DNA of 64,000 bases from contig NZ_JANHOH010000006.1 of NCBI RefSeq assembly GCF_024498135.1, positions 62,001-126,000 of the forward strand, in the 5' to 3' direction. The position numbers and the translations under genes are program-made. The notes under the pieces are model-generated. The model was not told where the DNA came from, ran no database searches, and worked only from the letters and a program-made list of their open reading frames with translations. The stretch comes from Mucilaginibacter aquariorum (lineage in GTDB: Bacteria > Bacteroidota > Bacteroidia > Sphingobacteriales > Sphingobacteriaceae). Positions 34,700-42,515 of the stretch are shown piece by piece (the first letter of the stretch is position 1; every line of letters starts with the position of its first letter).

Positions 34700-36166
34700 G
34701 TGAACGTAGTAGAATTTGTAATTGCCTTTATAATATTAATTATTCTGCCTTATGTAGGCTTATATAAACTTTTTGAGAAAGCTGGGGTAGCAGGATGGAA
34801 AGCCCTTATTCCTATTTACAATATATATGTAATGATATTATTAAGCGGTCGGCCAAAATGGTGGATCTTATTAATGTTCATACCCGGAGTAGATGTTTTA
34901 GTGGGCATAGGAATTACCATCGACTTTATAAAATCATATGGTAAACTTAGTTTGCGCGAGCAGCTTGCCGGTGTAGTTTTGCAATTTATCTACCTGCCCA
35001 AATGGGGATTTGATAAAGAAACAAAATACCTGGGGCCATCGGCTACAGCTGAGTTTAAAAATAAATATCAAAAGAATTTTGTTAAATCTTCTTCAAGGGA
35101 GTGGACAGAAGCTATCATATTTGCAGTTGTTGCCGCTACGCTGATCCGTACACTTTTTATAGAAGCCTATACTATCCCAACACCATCAATGGAGCGGTCG
35201 CTTTTAGTGGGCGATTTTTTGTTTGTGAGTAAAGTAAATTATGGTGCCCGTACACCAATGACACCTATTGCTTTCCCGTTTGCGCATCATACCATGCCTA
35301 TAATAGGGACTAAGGCTTATTGGGATGGTATTAAATTGCCGTTTTACCGTTTACCTGGTTTAAGCGAAGTTAAAAAAGGCGATGTGGTAGTATTTAACTA
35401 CCCAATGGAAGCCGATTCACCATACTTTCGCCCGGTTGATAAACGCGAAAACTACATTAAACGCTGCCAGGGTACCCCCGGCGATACGTTAAGCCTTATA
35501 AATGCGCAGGTGTATGTGAATGGCAAAGCAGCGCCGAACCCTCCGGGAGAGCAAACAGATTACACCCTCACCACTAATGGCATGGATGTAAACCCACAGG
35601 TACTGGCAGATCTGAATGTATCAAACTACGATAATGTAGCATTCCCTACTATGACAAAGGATGCCGCTGCTAAATTAAAAAGCTACTCGAATGTTAAAGC
35701 TATAACGCCCAATTACAAACCAGCCGGCATCGCCGATCCACTTAACCCGGTGTTCCCGGCGGCGTATCCAAAATATAAATTAAACCAGTTAAATAAAGAT
35801 CCTGATTGGAACGTAGATAACTACGGCCCTATTATTATCCCTAAAAAAGGATGGACAATTAAATTAGATAGCTTAACCATGCCATTGTATGGCCGTGCCA
35901 TTGAAGTTTACGAAGGCAATAAATTGCAAATTGAGAATGGTAAAGTGCTGATAAACGGCAAGGAAGCTACTACCTACACCTTTAAAATGAATTACTATTG
36001 GATGATGGGTGATAACCGCCACGACTCGTTAGATTCGCGCTACTGGGGTTTTGTACCCGAAGACCACATAGTAGGTAAAGCCCTGTTTGTATGGATGAGC
36101 TGGGATGATACCGCATCATTCTTCAGCAAAATTCGTTGGAGCAGATTATTTATGGGGATACACTAA
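34700..36166 (+). CDS. lepB: Signal peptidase I with N-terminal membrane domain
   Basis: A 488-residue leader peptidase. GTG 34700 is chosen because the upstream codons overlap dapB and have no membrane features. The first 100 residues are an extra membrane domain (FVIAFIILIILPYVGLYKLFEKAGVAGWKALIP) of the DUF5684 type found fused to LepB in Bacteroidota. The usual anchor helix is EAIIFAVVAATLIRTLFIEAY, then box B TIPTPSMERSLLVGDF with the catalytic Ser near residue 163, the Lys region KRENYIKRCQGTPGD near 253, and MMGDNRHDSLDSRYWGFVPEDHIVG. About 150 residues are inserted before that last motif. A terminator follows. Confidence 0.93.
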   Translation: MNVVEFVIAFIILIILPYVGLYKLFEKAGVAGWKALIPIYNIYVMILLSGRPKWWILLMFIPGVDVLVGIGITIDFIKSYGKLSLREQLAGVVLQFIYLPKWGFDKETKYLGPSATAEFKNKYQKNFVKSSSREWTEAIIFAVVAATLIRTLFIEAYTIPTPSMERSLLVGDFLFVSKVNYGARTPMTPIAFPFAHHTMPIIGTKAYWDGIKLPFYRLPGLSEVKKGDVVVFNYPMEADSPYFRPVDKRENYIKRCQGTPGDTLSLINAQVYVNGKAAPNPPGEQTDYTLTTNGMDVNPQVLADLNVSNYDNVAFPTMTKDAAAKLKSYSNVKAITPNYKPAGIADPLNPVFPAAYPKYKLNQLNKDPDWNVDNYGPIIIPKKGWTIKLDSLTMPLYGRAIEVYEGNKLQIENGKVLINGKEATTYTFKMNYYWMMGDNRHDSLDSRYWGFVPEDHIVGKALFVWMSWDDTASFFSKIRWSRLFMGIH

Positions 36167-36187
36167 TTCTCCCTGCTAAAATATTTG

Positions 36188-36218
36188 AAAGCCCTGTTTG
36201 AACGAACGGGGCCTTTTT
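36188..36218 (+). terminator. Terminator of the parA-lepB run
   Basis: AAAGCCCTGTT pairs with AACGGGGCCTTTT (one bulge, one G-T pair) around a short loop and runs into T residues, 22 bases after the lepB stop. Confidence 0.65.
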
Positions 36219-36229
36219 GTTACCCGCCA

Positions 36230-36370
36230 TGTCATTTCGAGCGAGCGGCGGGTGGGGAGAGCGGGGGCGCGACGAGAAATCTTTTACATCATGCTATCAA
36301 CTCATCGCTTGTAAAAGATTTCTCGTCGCGCCATTTCACAGGCCTGCCCCTCTGCTCGCTCGAAATGACA
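36230..36370. repeat. Long REP-like inverted repeat
   Basis: Nested perfect arms: outer TGTCATTTCGAGCGAG (36230-36245) with its complement at 36355-36370, and an inner 22-bp pair at 36266-36287 and 36311-36332 (core GCGACGAGAAATC) around a 23-base loop. The TGTCATTTCGAGC...GAGAAATCTTTTAC wording is one I recognise as a common Bacteroidota intergenic repeat. It sits between the lepB terminator and a convergent gene. Confidence 0.85.
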
Positions 36371-36388
36371 TAGCGTAGAGCTGTATAC

Positions 36389-37351
36389 TTACTCCCCAAT
36401 AAACTTCAACCCCACAATACTTCTTGCATCATCAATCATTTTGATCATCTGCCTCGACATTTCATGGGTGATGATGGAGCTTTCAACTTCACCGGCTTTC
36501 ATCAGCTCTACAAAATGTTCTATCTCGTAATTTAATCCGCCTGTTGTAAACGGTTCATCAATTTCAACAATGCGGCCATCAAGATAACTGATGGTTGCTT
36601 TTGCCGGGTTCCACCAGTTTTTATGGATAGTGACATGGCCTATGGTACCGCATATCAAAGCATCGCCTTTGCCATGCAGATCGAACCCGCCATATAATTG
36701 CGCATAACCGCCCGCGTGCCGGGTTTGGAATATGCTGAACATATCTATCTCCATCCCGCTAAAGCGGCCCATAGCTTGCACCTCTTCAGTTTTACCAAGC
36801 CAATCAACAGCCAGGAAGGCTTCATAAATACCTATGCCCATTAATGCGCCACCGGCCAGCTTGTAACTAAAATTGGGATGGTCGCGACTGATATCAGCCA
36901 CCGATGAACCCGCCCTAACGTAGCCCACCGGGCCAATAGGATCTTGCTGTAAATATTCTTTTAGTTTTTTATATAGTGGATAAAAGGGCGGCTTCATCCC
37001 TTCCATAAATAATAGGCCGCTTGCTTTGGCCACGGACAATACTTCTTCCAGTTGGGGCAGGTTTAGTGTAGCTGGTTTTTCGCATAAAACATGCTTGCCG
37101 GCTTTTAAAGCTTTAATGCTGTAGTCGGCATGGGTGTTAGGTAGGGTAGCTATGTAAACAGCGTCTATATCGCTTGCCAGGAGCTCTTCCGCGCTGCTAC
37201 GAGGCTTGCCACCGTATTGGGCAACAAAGGCATCCACCGTTTCCGGTCTGCGCGAATACGAGGCTGAAAGCGCGTTATCGCGCAGGGCATTTAATCCCTG
37301 CATAAAACGGTGTGCAATACGCCCGCAGCCAATAATTCCCCATTTAGTCAT
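36389..37351 (-). CDS. Gfo/Idh/MocA family oxidoreductase
   Basis: A 320-residue NAD(P)-dependent oxidoreductase. The N-terminal Rossmann motif is KWGIIGCGRIAHRFMQGL, and AVYIATLPNTHADYSIKALKAGKHVLCEKPATLNL contains the EKP motif with the catalytic Lys. The C-terminal sheet domain has GGALMGIGIYEAFLAVDWLG, in which Gly-Ile-Tyr replaces the usual Gly-x-H/Y. Members act on sugars, inositols or trans-dihydrodiols; this one resembles the dihydrodiol dehydrogenase group, but the substrate is not known. It follows a terminator of the upstream minus-strand gene, so it seems monocistronic. Confidence 0.9.
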   Translation of the reverse strand: MTKWGIIGCGRIAHRFMQGLNALRDNALSASYSRRPETVDAFVAQYGGKPRSSAEELLASDIDAVYIATLPNTHADYSIKALKAGKHVLCEKPATLNLPQLEEVLSVAKASGLLFMEGMKPPFYPLYKKLKEYLQQDPIGPVGYVRAGSSVADISRDHPNFSYKLAGGALMGIGIYEAFLAVDWLGKTEEVQAMGRFSGMEIDMFSIFQTRHAGGYAQLYGGFDLHGKGDALICGTIGHVTIHKNWWNPAKATISYLDGRIVEIDEPFTTGGLNYEIEHFVELMKAGEVESSIITHEMSRQMIKMIDDARSIVGLKFIGE

Positions 37352-37374
37352 GCTCTTAAAAAATTAAAATTCAA

Positions 37375-37411
37375 AATTAAAAAAGCCTTAAGCTGAAACA
37401 ACTTAAGGCTT
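37375..37411 (-). terminator. Rho-independent terminator (minus strand)
   Basis: AAGCCTTAAG (37383-37392) pairs with CTTAAGGCTT (37402-37411) around a 9-base loop. On the minus strand the stem runs into TTTTTTAATTTT, ending the lipoprotein gene at 37434. Confidence 0.8.
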
Positions 37412-37433
37412 GTATTTTATGTGTAACCCCTAA

Positions 37434-38498
37434 TTATTGGTATTGAATATAAATAGGGTATGGGCTGTATCTTGATAATACCTCTGCCGGTAATAGCATA
37501 TGGTGAGGTGCTTTCTTAATATCGTTTTTGTAAAATAATTTAAACCCTGTAAACTGTACCGGCTCCTGGTTTATGAAATAGCGGTAAGTACCGGTTTTAA
37601 GGTCAGGCTCACCCCATCCGTCCATATCCATTACTACCTGTACCTCTGGGCGCAGTTTAATGTTTTTATAGTTGGTTACCATTTTACGGGTAAAGCGGTG
37701 TACCACTAAAATTTTTGGAGGCAGGCCATTCTTTTTAACAATGTTGGCTAAGTAACCGGTAACATAGTTTATGTCGGCAGCATCATAAGTGCCTATTTTT
37801 TTACCCGGTTTGCTACCATCTTTCATAGAAAATTCAGGATCCATACCAAAGTGTACCTGTGGCATTTTTAAGTATTTTTCAAATAAAGGCAATTCGGCCT
37901 GTATGTTACTTAATGCTACCTGCACGTCTAAGAAAACAATTGCATGTGCCTTTTTAGCTAACACCAATATGCTGTCTATCTGTTTAAACGGCATACGGTA
38001 ACGGTATTTACCATCTTTACCACCATCGCCCTGGGCAACTACTGCAATGTAATGTAATGCAGGCTGTACAGGTGTTTTAGGATCGGCTTTTTCCCATGCT
38101 TTTACTTCGCCTTTTAATTTGGCAAGCATCTCGTTCGGCGGCAATTCGCCAAGGATACCCATCTTTTTAGAATACAGGTTACCGTAGAAAGATACCACAC
38201 GTTTAAATGGTAAAATAGCGCCACCCAATGGGTAAGGCTGATTTTTTACCGGCCATCTGCCGCTGGTATCAGAGTGCGCGTTAAATTTCAGTAACGAATC
38301 ATAAAGGGCTTTATCGGTTGGTGGATAAGTTGATTTTACAACGCTTAAAGTGTCGGCTTCTTCGCCTTTAGCTTTTGCAGAGGTGTCGCCGGCTTTTTTA
38401 TTAGCCACTTTACTGCCATCGCTTTGGCTGCATGCCGAGAATAATACTAACGAGCTGAACGCGAACAGTGCAGAAAATAATACGCTTTTTAATTTCAT
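37434..38498 (-). CDS. Lipoprotein of unknown function, possible TIM-barrel enzyme
   Basis: A 354-residue protein with a lipoprotein signal (MKLKSVLFSALFAFSSLVLFSAC; lipobox LFSAC) and a Lys/Ala/Asp-rich linker. The folded part alternates strands and helices: FKRVVSFYGNLYSKKMGILGELPP, PALHYIAVVAQGDGG, HAIVFLDVQVALSNIQAEL, VHFGMDPEFSM, PKILVVHRFTRKMV, VQVVMDMDGWGEPDLK. The regular spacing of strand ends rich in Asp, Glu and His (GMDPEF, VVHRF, MDMDGWG) suggests a barrel with an acidic active site, like a glycoside hydrolase. I do not recognise the family. It is single, with a terminator behind it and a GC-rich hairpin (GCCGGTGCGACGCCGGC) in the leader. Confidence 0.75.
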   Translation of the reverse strand: MKLKSVLFSALFAFSSLVLFSACSQSDGSKVANKKAGDTSAKAKGEEADTLSVVKSTYPPTDKALYDSLLKFNAHSDTSGRWPVKNQPYPLGGAILPFKRVVSFYGNLYSKKMGILGELPPNEMLAKLKGEVKAWEKADPKTPVQPALHYIAVVAQGDGGKDGKYRYRMPFKQIDSILVLAKKAHAIVFLDVQVALSNIQAELPLFEKYLKMPQVHFGMDPEFSMKDGSKPGKKIGTYDAADINYVTGYLANIVKKNGLPPKILVVHRFTRKMVTNYKNIKLRPEVQVVMDMDGWGEPDLKTGTYRYFINQEPVQFTGFKLFYKNDIKKAPHHMLLPAEVLSRYSPYPIYIQYQ

Positions 38499-38593
38499 AG
38501 GGATCGATGGGGTATTTGAGTGTGTGCCGGCGTCGCACCGGCTTTTAATATTTGGTTAAATATAATGCTTGTTAATATAAGTTTGGTATTTGA

Positions 38594-39481
38594 TTAGCTT
38601 TTATTTTTGTAAAATTTTCCAAACACGCCCAATGGTAACTTGGAGCCTGCTGTGGCCTGCAGGTAAAGTTCGCCTATCTCCAGGTTCTCTACTTTAGGGT
38701 ATGCATTTTTGATCAGGTTCTCGATAATTACTGATGAAAAACCAAGCGAGTAAGTATTTAATATCAGGAAATGTTCTTCGGGATCAAGCAATTGCATTAC
38801 ATCGCTCATCATCTCGTTAATGTTATCTTCCAGTTTCCATTTCTCGCCATTTGGGCCGTTGCCATAGGCAGGAGGGTCAAGTATTATGCCGTTGTAAGTT
38901 TTACCACGCTTAACCTCGCGCTTAACAAACTTAAGGGCATCCTCTACCATCCACCTAATATCTTTTAAGCCAGATAATTCCTGGTTTTCGTTTGCCCAGG
39001 TAACCACCTGTTTAATTGAATCTACGTGTGTAGTATCGGCACCCGCTGCCCGGGCAATTAACGATGCACCGCCGGTGTAGGCGAACAGGTTAAGCACCTT
39101 TGGCGTAGGTGTTTTAAATTTTTTGATGTTGTCTGATATATAATCCCAGTTAACAGCCTGCTCGGGGAAAATGCCCAAATGCTTAAACGAGGTTAACCCC
39201 AAACGGAATTTAATGGCTACGTCATTGTTTTTGTATTCAACGTGCCAGCGGTCGGGTGTTTTTGGGTCTTTCTTTACCCAGTCGCCCGCGGTTGCGCTGC
39301 GGCCTTTAAACTTAATATGGTGCAGGCGCTGCCATTCGGCGGGACTTAATGCTTTGCTCCACACAGCCTGTGGCTCGGGGCGTATCAGTATGGTATTGCC
39401 AAACCTTTCCAGTTTTTCAAAGTCGCCGCAATCAATCAGCTCGTAATCTTTCCAGTGGGTTGGGGTGAGGAGTTGGATCAT
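38594..39481 (-). CDS. Class I SAM-dependent methyltransferase (RlmI/RlmK-like)
   Basis: A 295-residue methyltransferase. SAM motif I is VLNLFAYTGGASLIARAAG near residues 140-158, then THVDSIKQVVTWANENQELSGL (motif II), WMVEDALKFVKREVKRG, and the catalytic motif IV ILDPPAYGNGPNGEKWKLEDN. The LDPPAYG sequence and order match the group of 23S rRNA cytosine/guanine methyltransferases (RlmI and the C-terminal half of RlmKL). It lacks the N-terminal PUA domain of RlmI. A promoter within a family A repeat lies upstream. Confidence 0.88.
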   Translation of the reverse strand: MIQLLTPTHWKDYELIDCGDFEKLERFGNTILIRPEPQAVWSKALSPAEWQRLHHIKFKGRSATAGDWVKKDPKTPDRWHVEYKNNDVAIKFRLGLTSFKHLGIFPEQAVNWDYISDNIKKFKTPTPKVLNLFAYTGGASLIARAAGADTTHVDSIKQVVTWANENQELSGLKDIRWMVEDALKFVKREVKRGKTYNGIILDPPAYGNGPNGEKWKLEDNINEMMSDVMQLLDPEEHFLILNTYSLGFSSVIIENLIKNAYPKVENLEIGELYLQATAGSKLPLGVFGKFYKNKS

Positions 39482-39488
39482 TTTTTAT

Positions 39489-39600
39489 CAGTTGGCAGTT
39501 TACAGTTGGCAGTTATCAGTAATGCCGGTATAAAACTATTTTCCGCAAATATAAGTATTATCAATTTAGGGGTGCCAACTGCAAACTAAACACTGCGAAC
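39489..39600. repeat. Word-like repeat (family A)
   Basis: CAGTTGGCAGTTTACAGTTG and GTTGGCAGTTATCAG on the left, TGCCAACTGCAAACTAAAC on the right, with imperfectly complementary arms around an AT-rich centre that carries a promoter. The element fills the gap between the methyltransferase and mlaF-type genes, and its right arm touches the latter's stop codon. Confidence 0.65.
39546..39578 (-). promoter_or_regulatory. Promoter of the methyltransferase gene
   Basis: On minus: TTGG (39575-39578), 21 bases, then TATATTTG (39546-39553), an exact -7 match. The -33 element is made by the family A repeat word TGCCAAC. Confidence 0.5.
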
Positions 39601-40352
39601 TATAACTTTTCCTTCGCTGCCTGCATAAACTTGCTGGCAAACACAAAATCGTTTAGTTCTTTATTATCGGAATGGGCTATGTCTTTGTTAGAGCCTTCCC
39701 ACCATTTTTGGCCTTGATGCAAAAATATGATGTTGTCGCCAATTCCCATTACCGAGTTCATATCGTGAGTAACAATAACGGTTGTCATCTCGTATTCGGC
39801 AGTAAGCTCGTTGATCAGGTCGTCAATCAGGATAGAAGTTTTTGGATCGAGGCCGGAGTTGGGTTCATCCACAAACAAAAATTTAGGCTGCATGGATAAG
39901 GCGCGGGCAATACCCACACGTTTTTTCATACCGCCCGATAGTTCTGCGGGGTAAAGTTTGTTCTTATCTTTCAGGTTCACACGTTCCAAACAAAAATTAG
40001 CGCGTTCCTGTTTCTCTGCTTTTGATTGGGTGGTGAACAGGTTTAGCGGGAACATAATGTTCTCTTCAACCGTCATAGAATCAAACAGGGCCGAGTTTTG
40101 GAAAAGCATACCAATTTGCGTACGGATGGGTACACGCTCGGTAAAGTCCATATCGGTAAAATTTTGATCCTCAAAAAATACCTGGCCTTTAGTAGGCTCG
40201 TGCAGGCCTACAATACACTTAAGTAAGGTAGTTTTACCCGAGCCCGAGCCGCCTATAATGAGGTTGTTTTTACCTGTTTGAAAAGTAGCAGTAATGCCTT
40301 TAAGCACTTCGTTATCACCAAAAGTTTTATAAATGTCTTTAATCTCGATCAT
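39600..40352 (-). CDS. ABC transporter ATPase, MlaF-type
   Basis: A 250-residue ATPase of the lipid-asymmetry/MCE import family. Walker A is IGGSGSGKTTLLKCI near residues 33-46, Q-loop GMLFQNSALFDSMTVEEN (the FQ-x-x-ALFDS form is typical of MlaF), signature LSGGMKKRVGIARAL, Walker B FLFVDEPNSGLDP and H-loop VTHDMNS. It acts with the MlaE-type permease encoded 4 bases upstream (overlapping ATGA) to move phospholipids between outer and inner membrane. The third usual partner, an MCE-domain MlaD, is not next to it here. Confidence 0.92.
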   Translation of the reverse strand: MIEIKDIYKTFGDNEVLKGITATFQTGKNNLIIGGSGSGKTTLLKCIVGLHEPTKGQVFFEDQNFTDMDFTERVPIRTQIGMLFQNSALFDSMTVEENIMFPLNLFTTQSKAEKQERANFCLERVNLKDKNKLYPAELSGGMKKRVGIARALSMQPKFLFVDEPNSGLDPKTSILIDDLINELTAEYEMTTVIVTHDMNSVMGIGDNIIFLHQGQKWWEGSNKDIAHSDNKELNDFVFASKFMQAAKEKL

Positions 40353-41080
40353 AGCATTAAACTGGTGATCATAAGGTCAGCAAATAAGATCCACACGCAG
40401 CTGTAAACTACACCCGCCGTTGCCGACTGGCCAACTTCAAGCGCGCCACCTTTTGTATAAAACCCCTGGTAAGAACATATGGAAGCGATGATAAAGCCAA
40501 AAACAAAAGCTTTCACCAATGCTACTCTGACGGTAAGGCCATCAAAGCCTTCATTTACACCCATTAAGTAGTCTGCAGGTGTAATGTCGCCGGTTATTAT
40601 ACAGGCAATATAACCACCTGTAATACCCAGGCATATGGAGATAATTACCAGCATAGGTATCATGGTTATACTGGCAATAATTTTTGGCGATATCAAATAT
40701 CCCGGCGCGTTAACACCCATAATTTCAAGGGCGTCAATTTGCTCAGTTACCCGCATAGTGCCAATATTTGATGCGAAGTTTGAACCTACCCGCCCTGCCA
40801 GTACCAGCGATGATATGGTTGGGCTAAACTCTAATATGTTAGAGTCGCGGGATATACTGCCTGCAATACTACGGGGTACCAACGGGCTTGATAGCTGAAA
40901 AGCTACCTGAATAGTTGTTGCTGCGCCAATAAACACCGATATGATACTGATAATACCCAGCGAGCCTATCCCCACAGATACCATTTCACGCATCACCTCG
41001 TTCCAGTAAACACTGAACTTTTCGGGCTTTTTAAAACTTAAACGCAGTAAGAATATATATCTTCCTAAGCTTTGAAACAT
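40349..41080 (-). CDS. MlaE-type ABC transporter permease
   Basis: A 243-residue permease with five to six helices. Family marks are the amphipathic start (FQSLGRYIFLLRLSF), SVGIGSLGIISIISVFIGAATTIQVAFQL, and the central VLAGRVGSNFASNIGTMRVTEQIDALEIMGVNAPGYLISPKIIAS segment that contacts the ATPase. It forms the inner-membrane part of a phospholipid transporter with the MlaF-type ATPase, whose start codon overlaps its stop by 4 bases. TATTTTTA on minus at about 41099-41106 may be its -7 box. Confidence 0.92.
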   Translation of the reverse strand: MFQSLGRYIFLLRLSFKKPEKFSVYWNEVMREMVSVGIGSLGIISIISVFIGAATTIQVAFQLSSPLVPRSIAGSISRDSNILEFSPTISSLVLAGRVGSNFASNIGTMRVTEQIDALEIMGVNAPGYLISPKIIASITMIPMLVIISICLGITGGYIACIITGDITPADYLMGVNEGFDGLTVRVALVKAFVFGFIIASICSYQGFYTKGGALEVGQSATAGVVYSCVWILFADLMITSLML

Positions 41081-41140
41081 TTGTAATTGTGAAAATTCGG
41101 TTAAAAATACATTTTTTAATATTAAGCCTATATTGCTTGT

Positions 41141-41164
41141 TCTAATTCAATCAATTAAATTAGA
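41141..41164. promoter_or_regulatory. Inverted repeat in the mlaE/SDR divergent region
   Basis: TCTAATT (41141-41147) and AATTAGA (41158-41164) are perfect 7-bp arms with a 10-base spacer, ending 9 bases before the SDR start codon. It has the size of an operator, but AT-rich DNA makes such pairs common. Confidence 0.3.
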
Positions 41165-41173
41165 TATTATTAT

Positions 41174-41878
41174 ATGAAAAACGCCCTAATTACCGCAGCA
41201 ACTAAAGGCATTGGCCGCGCTGTTTCAATCGCTTTTGCTAAACAAGGAATAAACCTGTCAATTTGTTCTCGAAATGAACAAGATTTATCAGATTTTAAAC
41301 AAGAGCTCCAGAGCATCAACCCCAAAATTACTGTTGTAACCATGGTTACCGACTGTAGTAATCGCGATGAATTGAAAAATTTTGCTTCATTCACCGAGAA
41401 AAAGCTGGGTTTCGTCGGCATTATTGTGAATAACGTGGGTATGTACAAGCACGTTTCTATACTTAACGATAGCGAAGATTCCTTCCAAAAACAGATAAAT
41501 ACCAACCTTATGCCGGCCTACGAACTGTACCGTTTCTTCGGTAAAAGTATGGTTTCTGTCGGTGAAGGGCATATATTCAACATATGCTCTGTTGCGGCTA
41601 TAAACCCCATAGCAGAGGCAGGTGTGTATAGTGTAACTAAATATGCACTTTTAGGTCTTAATAAGGTAATGAGGCTCGAAATGCAGGGACATGGTGTTAA
41701 GGTAACAGCAGTGATCCCGGGGTCAACATTAACAGATTCGTGGAAAGGCGTTGAAGTTGATAAAAACACAATGGTACTCCCCGAAGATGTTGCATCGGCA
41801 ATAGTAAATATATTAAGTATGAGCGCCGGTGCCAATGTTGACGAACTGATCATAAAACCTGCACCGGGCCAAATTTAA
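41174..41878 (+). CDS. Short-chain dehydrogenase/reductase (SDR)
   Basis: A 234-residue classical SDR. The cofactor loop is ALITAATKGIGRAVSIAFAKQG (TAATKGIG in place of TGASKGIG), followed by the NNVG strand motif (IIVNNVGMYK), the catalytic Ser in ICSVAAINP and the Tyr-x-x-x-Lys pair in YSVTKYALLG. IPGSTLTDSWKG and LIIKPAPGQI close the fold. The family reduces or oxidises many alcohols and ketones; SDRs of this type are often annotated as 3-oxoacyl-ACP-reductase-like or sepiapterin-reductase-like. The PspC gene follows after 26 bases, perhaps in one operon. Confidence 0.9.
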   Translation: MKNALITAATKGIGRAVSIAFAKQGINLSICSRNEQDLSDFKQELQSINPKITVVTMVTDCSNRDELKNFASFTEKKLGFVGIIVNNVGMYKHVSILNDSEDSFQKQINTNLMPAYELYRFFGKSMVSVGEGHIFNICSVAAINPIAEAGVYSVTKYALLGLNKVMRLEMQGHGVKVTAVIPGSTLTDSWKGVEVDKNTMVLPEDVASAIVNILSMSAGANVDELIIKPAPGQI

Positions 41879-41904
41879 TAACCAAACACTTAAACTATAA
41901 GATA

Positions 41905-42513
41905 ATGGAAAAGAAACTTTACAGAGACGAACATCACAAAACAATTAGTGGTGTTTGCGCAGGCTTAGCCGAGTACTTCGGCGTTGATGTATCAGTAGTA
42001 CGGGTAATATTTGTATTAGCTGTATTTTTAAAGGGTATAGGTATTTTACCATACATTGTATTGTGGATAGTATTACCTAAACGCCCTTACAATTATATGG
42101 ATCCAACCTTTAAACCAGGCGTTACGCCGGGCTTTAACCCTCATTATAACCCGCAATTTAAAGATGTGCATGTAGATTATACTGTACCTAAGCCACCATT
42201 CCCGGGCGAACCTTTTGCACCATACCAGCCGGTTAAAAAAACCTCAAACGCAGGTGTTATATTCGGTGTAGTACTTATTGCACTTGGCTCAATATTTTTA
42301 CTTGATCAGTTTGAATTTATCCCCGATTTCGATTTTGAAAAACTATGGCCGGTAGTATTAGTGGCAGTAGGTGCAACCATGCTATTTACAGGCAAAAAGA
42401 AACCATGGGAAAAAGATGACTGGCATGCCGAAAAGAAAGAGGCAGAATTTAAAGCCGATGCCGATACAGAAGCAGCCGAAGACAAACCAAACGATAACCC
42501 TCCAACTATATAA
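41905..42513 (+). CDS. PspC domain protein with LiaI-type membrane domain
   Basis: A 202-residue membrane protein. Residues 1-60 are a PspC domain (KKLYRDEHHKTISGVCAGLAEYFGVDVSVVRVIF, then a helix VLAVFLKGIGILPYIVLWIVLPKRP). A Pro-rich loop follows, then two helices of the LiaI/LiaF type (AGVIFGVVLIALGSIFLLDQF; LWPVVLVAVGATMLFTG) and a charged tail (KADADTEAAEDKPNDN). PspC proteins sense or relay envelope stress. The next gene starts 2 bases later and shares the LiaF-type helices, so they probably act together. Confidence 0.9.
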   Translation: MEKKLYRDEHHKTISGVCAGLAEYFGVDVSVVRVIFVLAVFLKGIGILPYIVLWIVLPKRPYNYMDPTFKPGVTPGFNPHYNPQFKDVHVDYTVPKPPFPGEPFAPYQPVKKTSNAGVIFGVVLIALGSIFLLDQFEFIPDFDFEKLWPVVLVAVGATMLFTGKKKPWEKDDWHAEKKEAEFKADADTEAAEDKPNDNPPTI

Positions 42514-42515
42514 TC

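Noticed and set aside
36185..36373. 62-codon plus-strand frame between lepB and the oxidoreductase gene
   Set aside because: It lies wholly within the terminator and the nested inverted repeat; its peptide is a by-product of repeat DNA.
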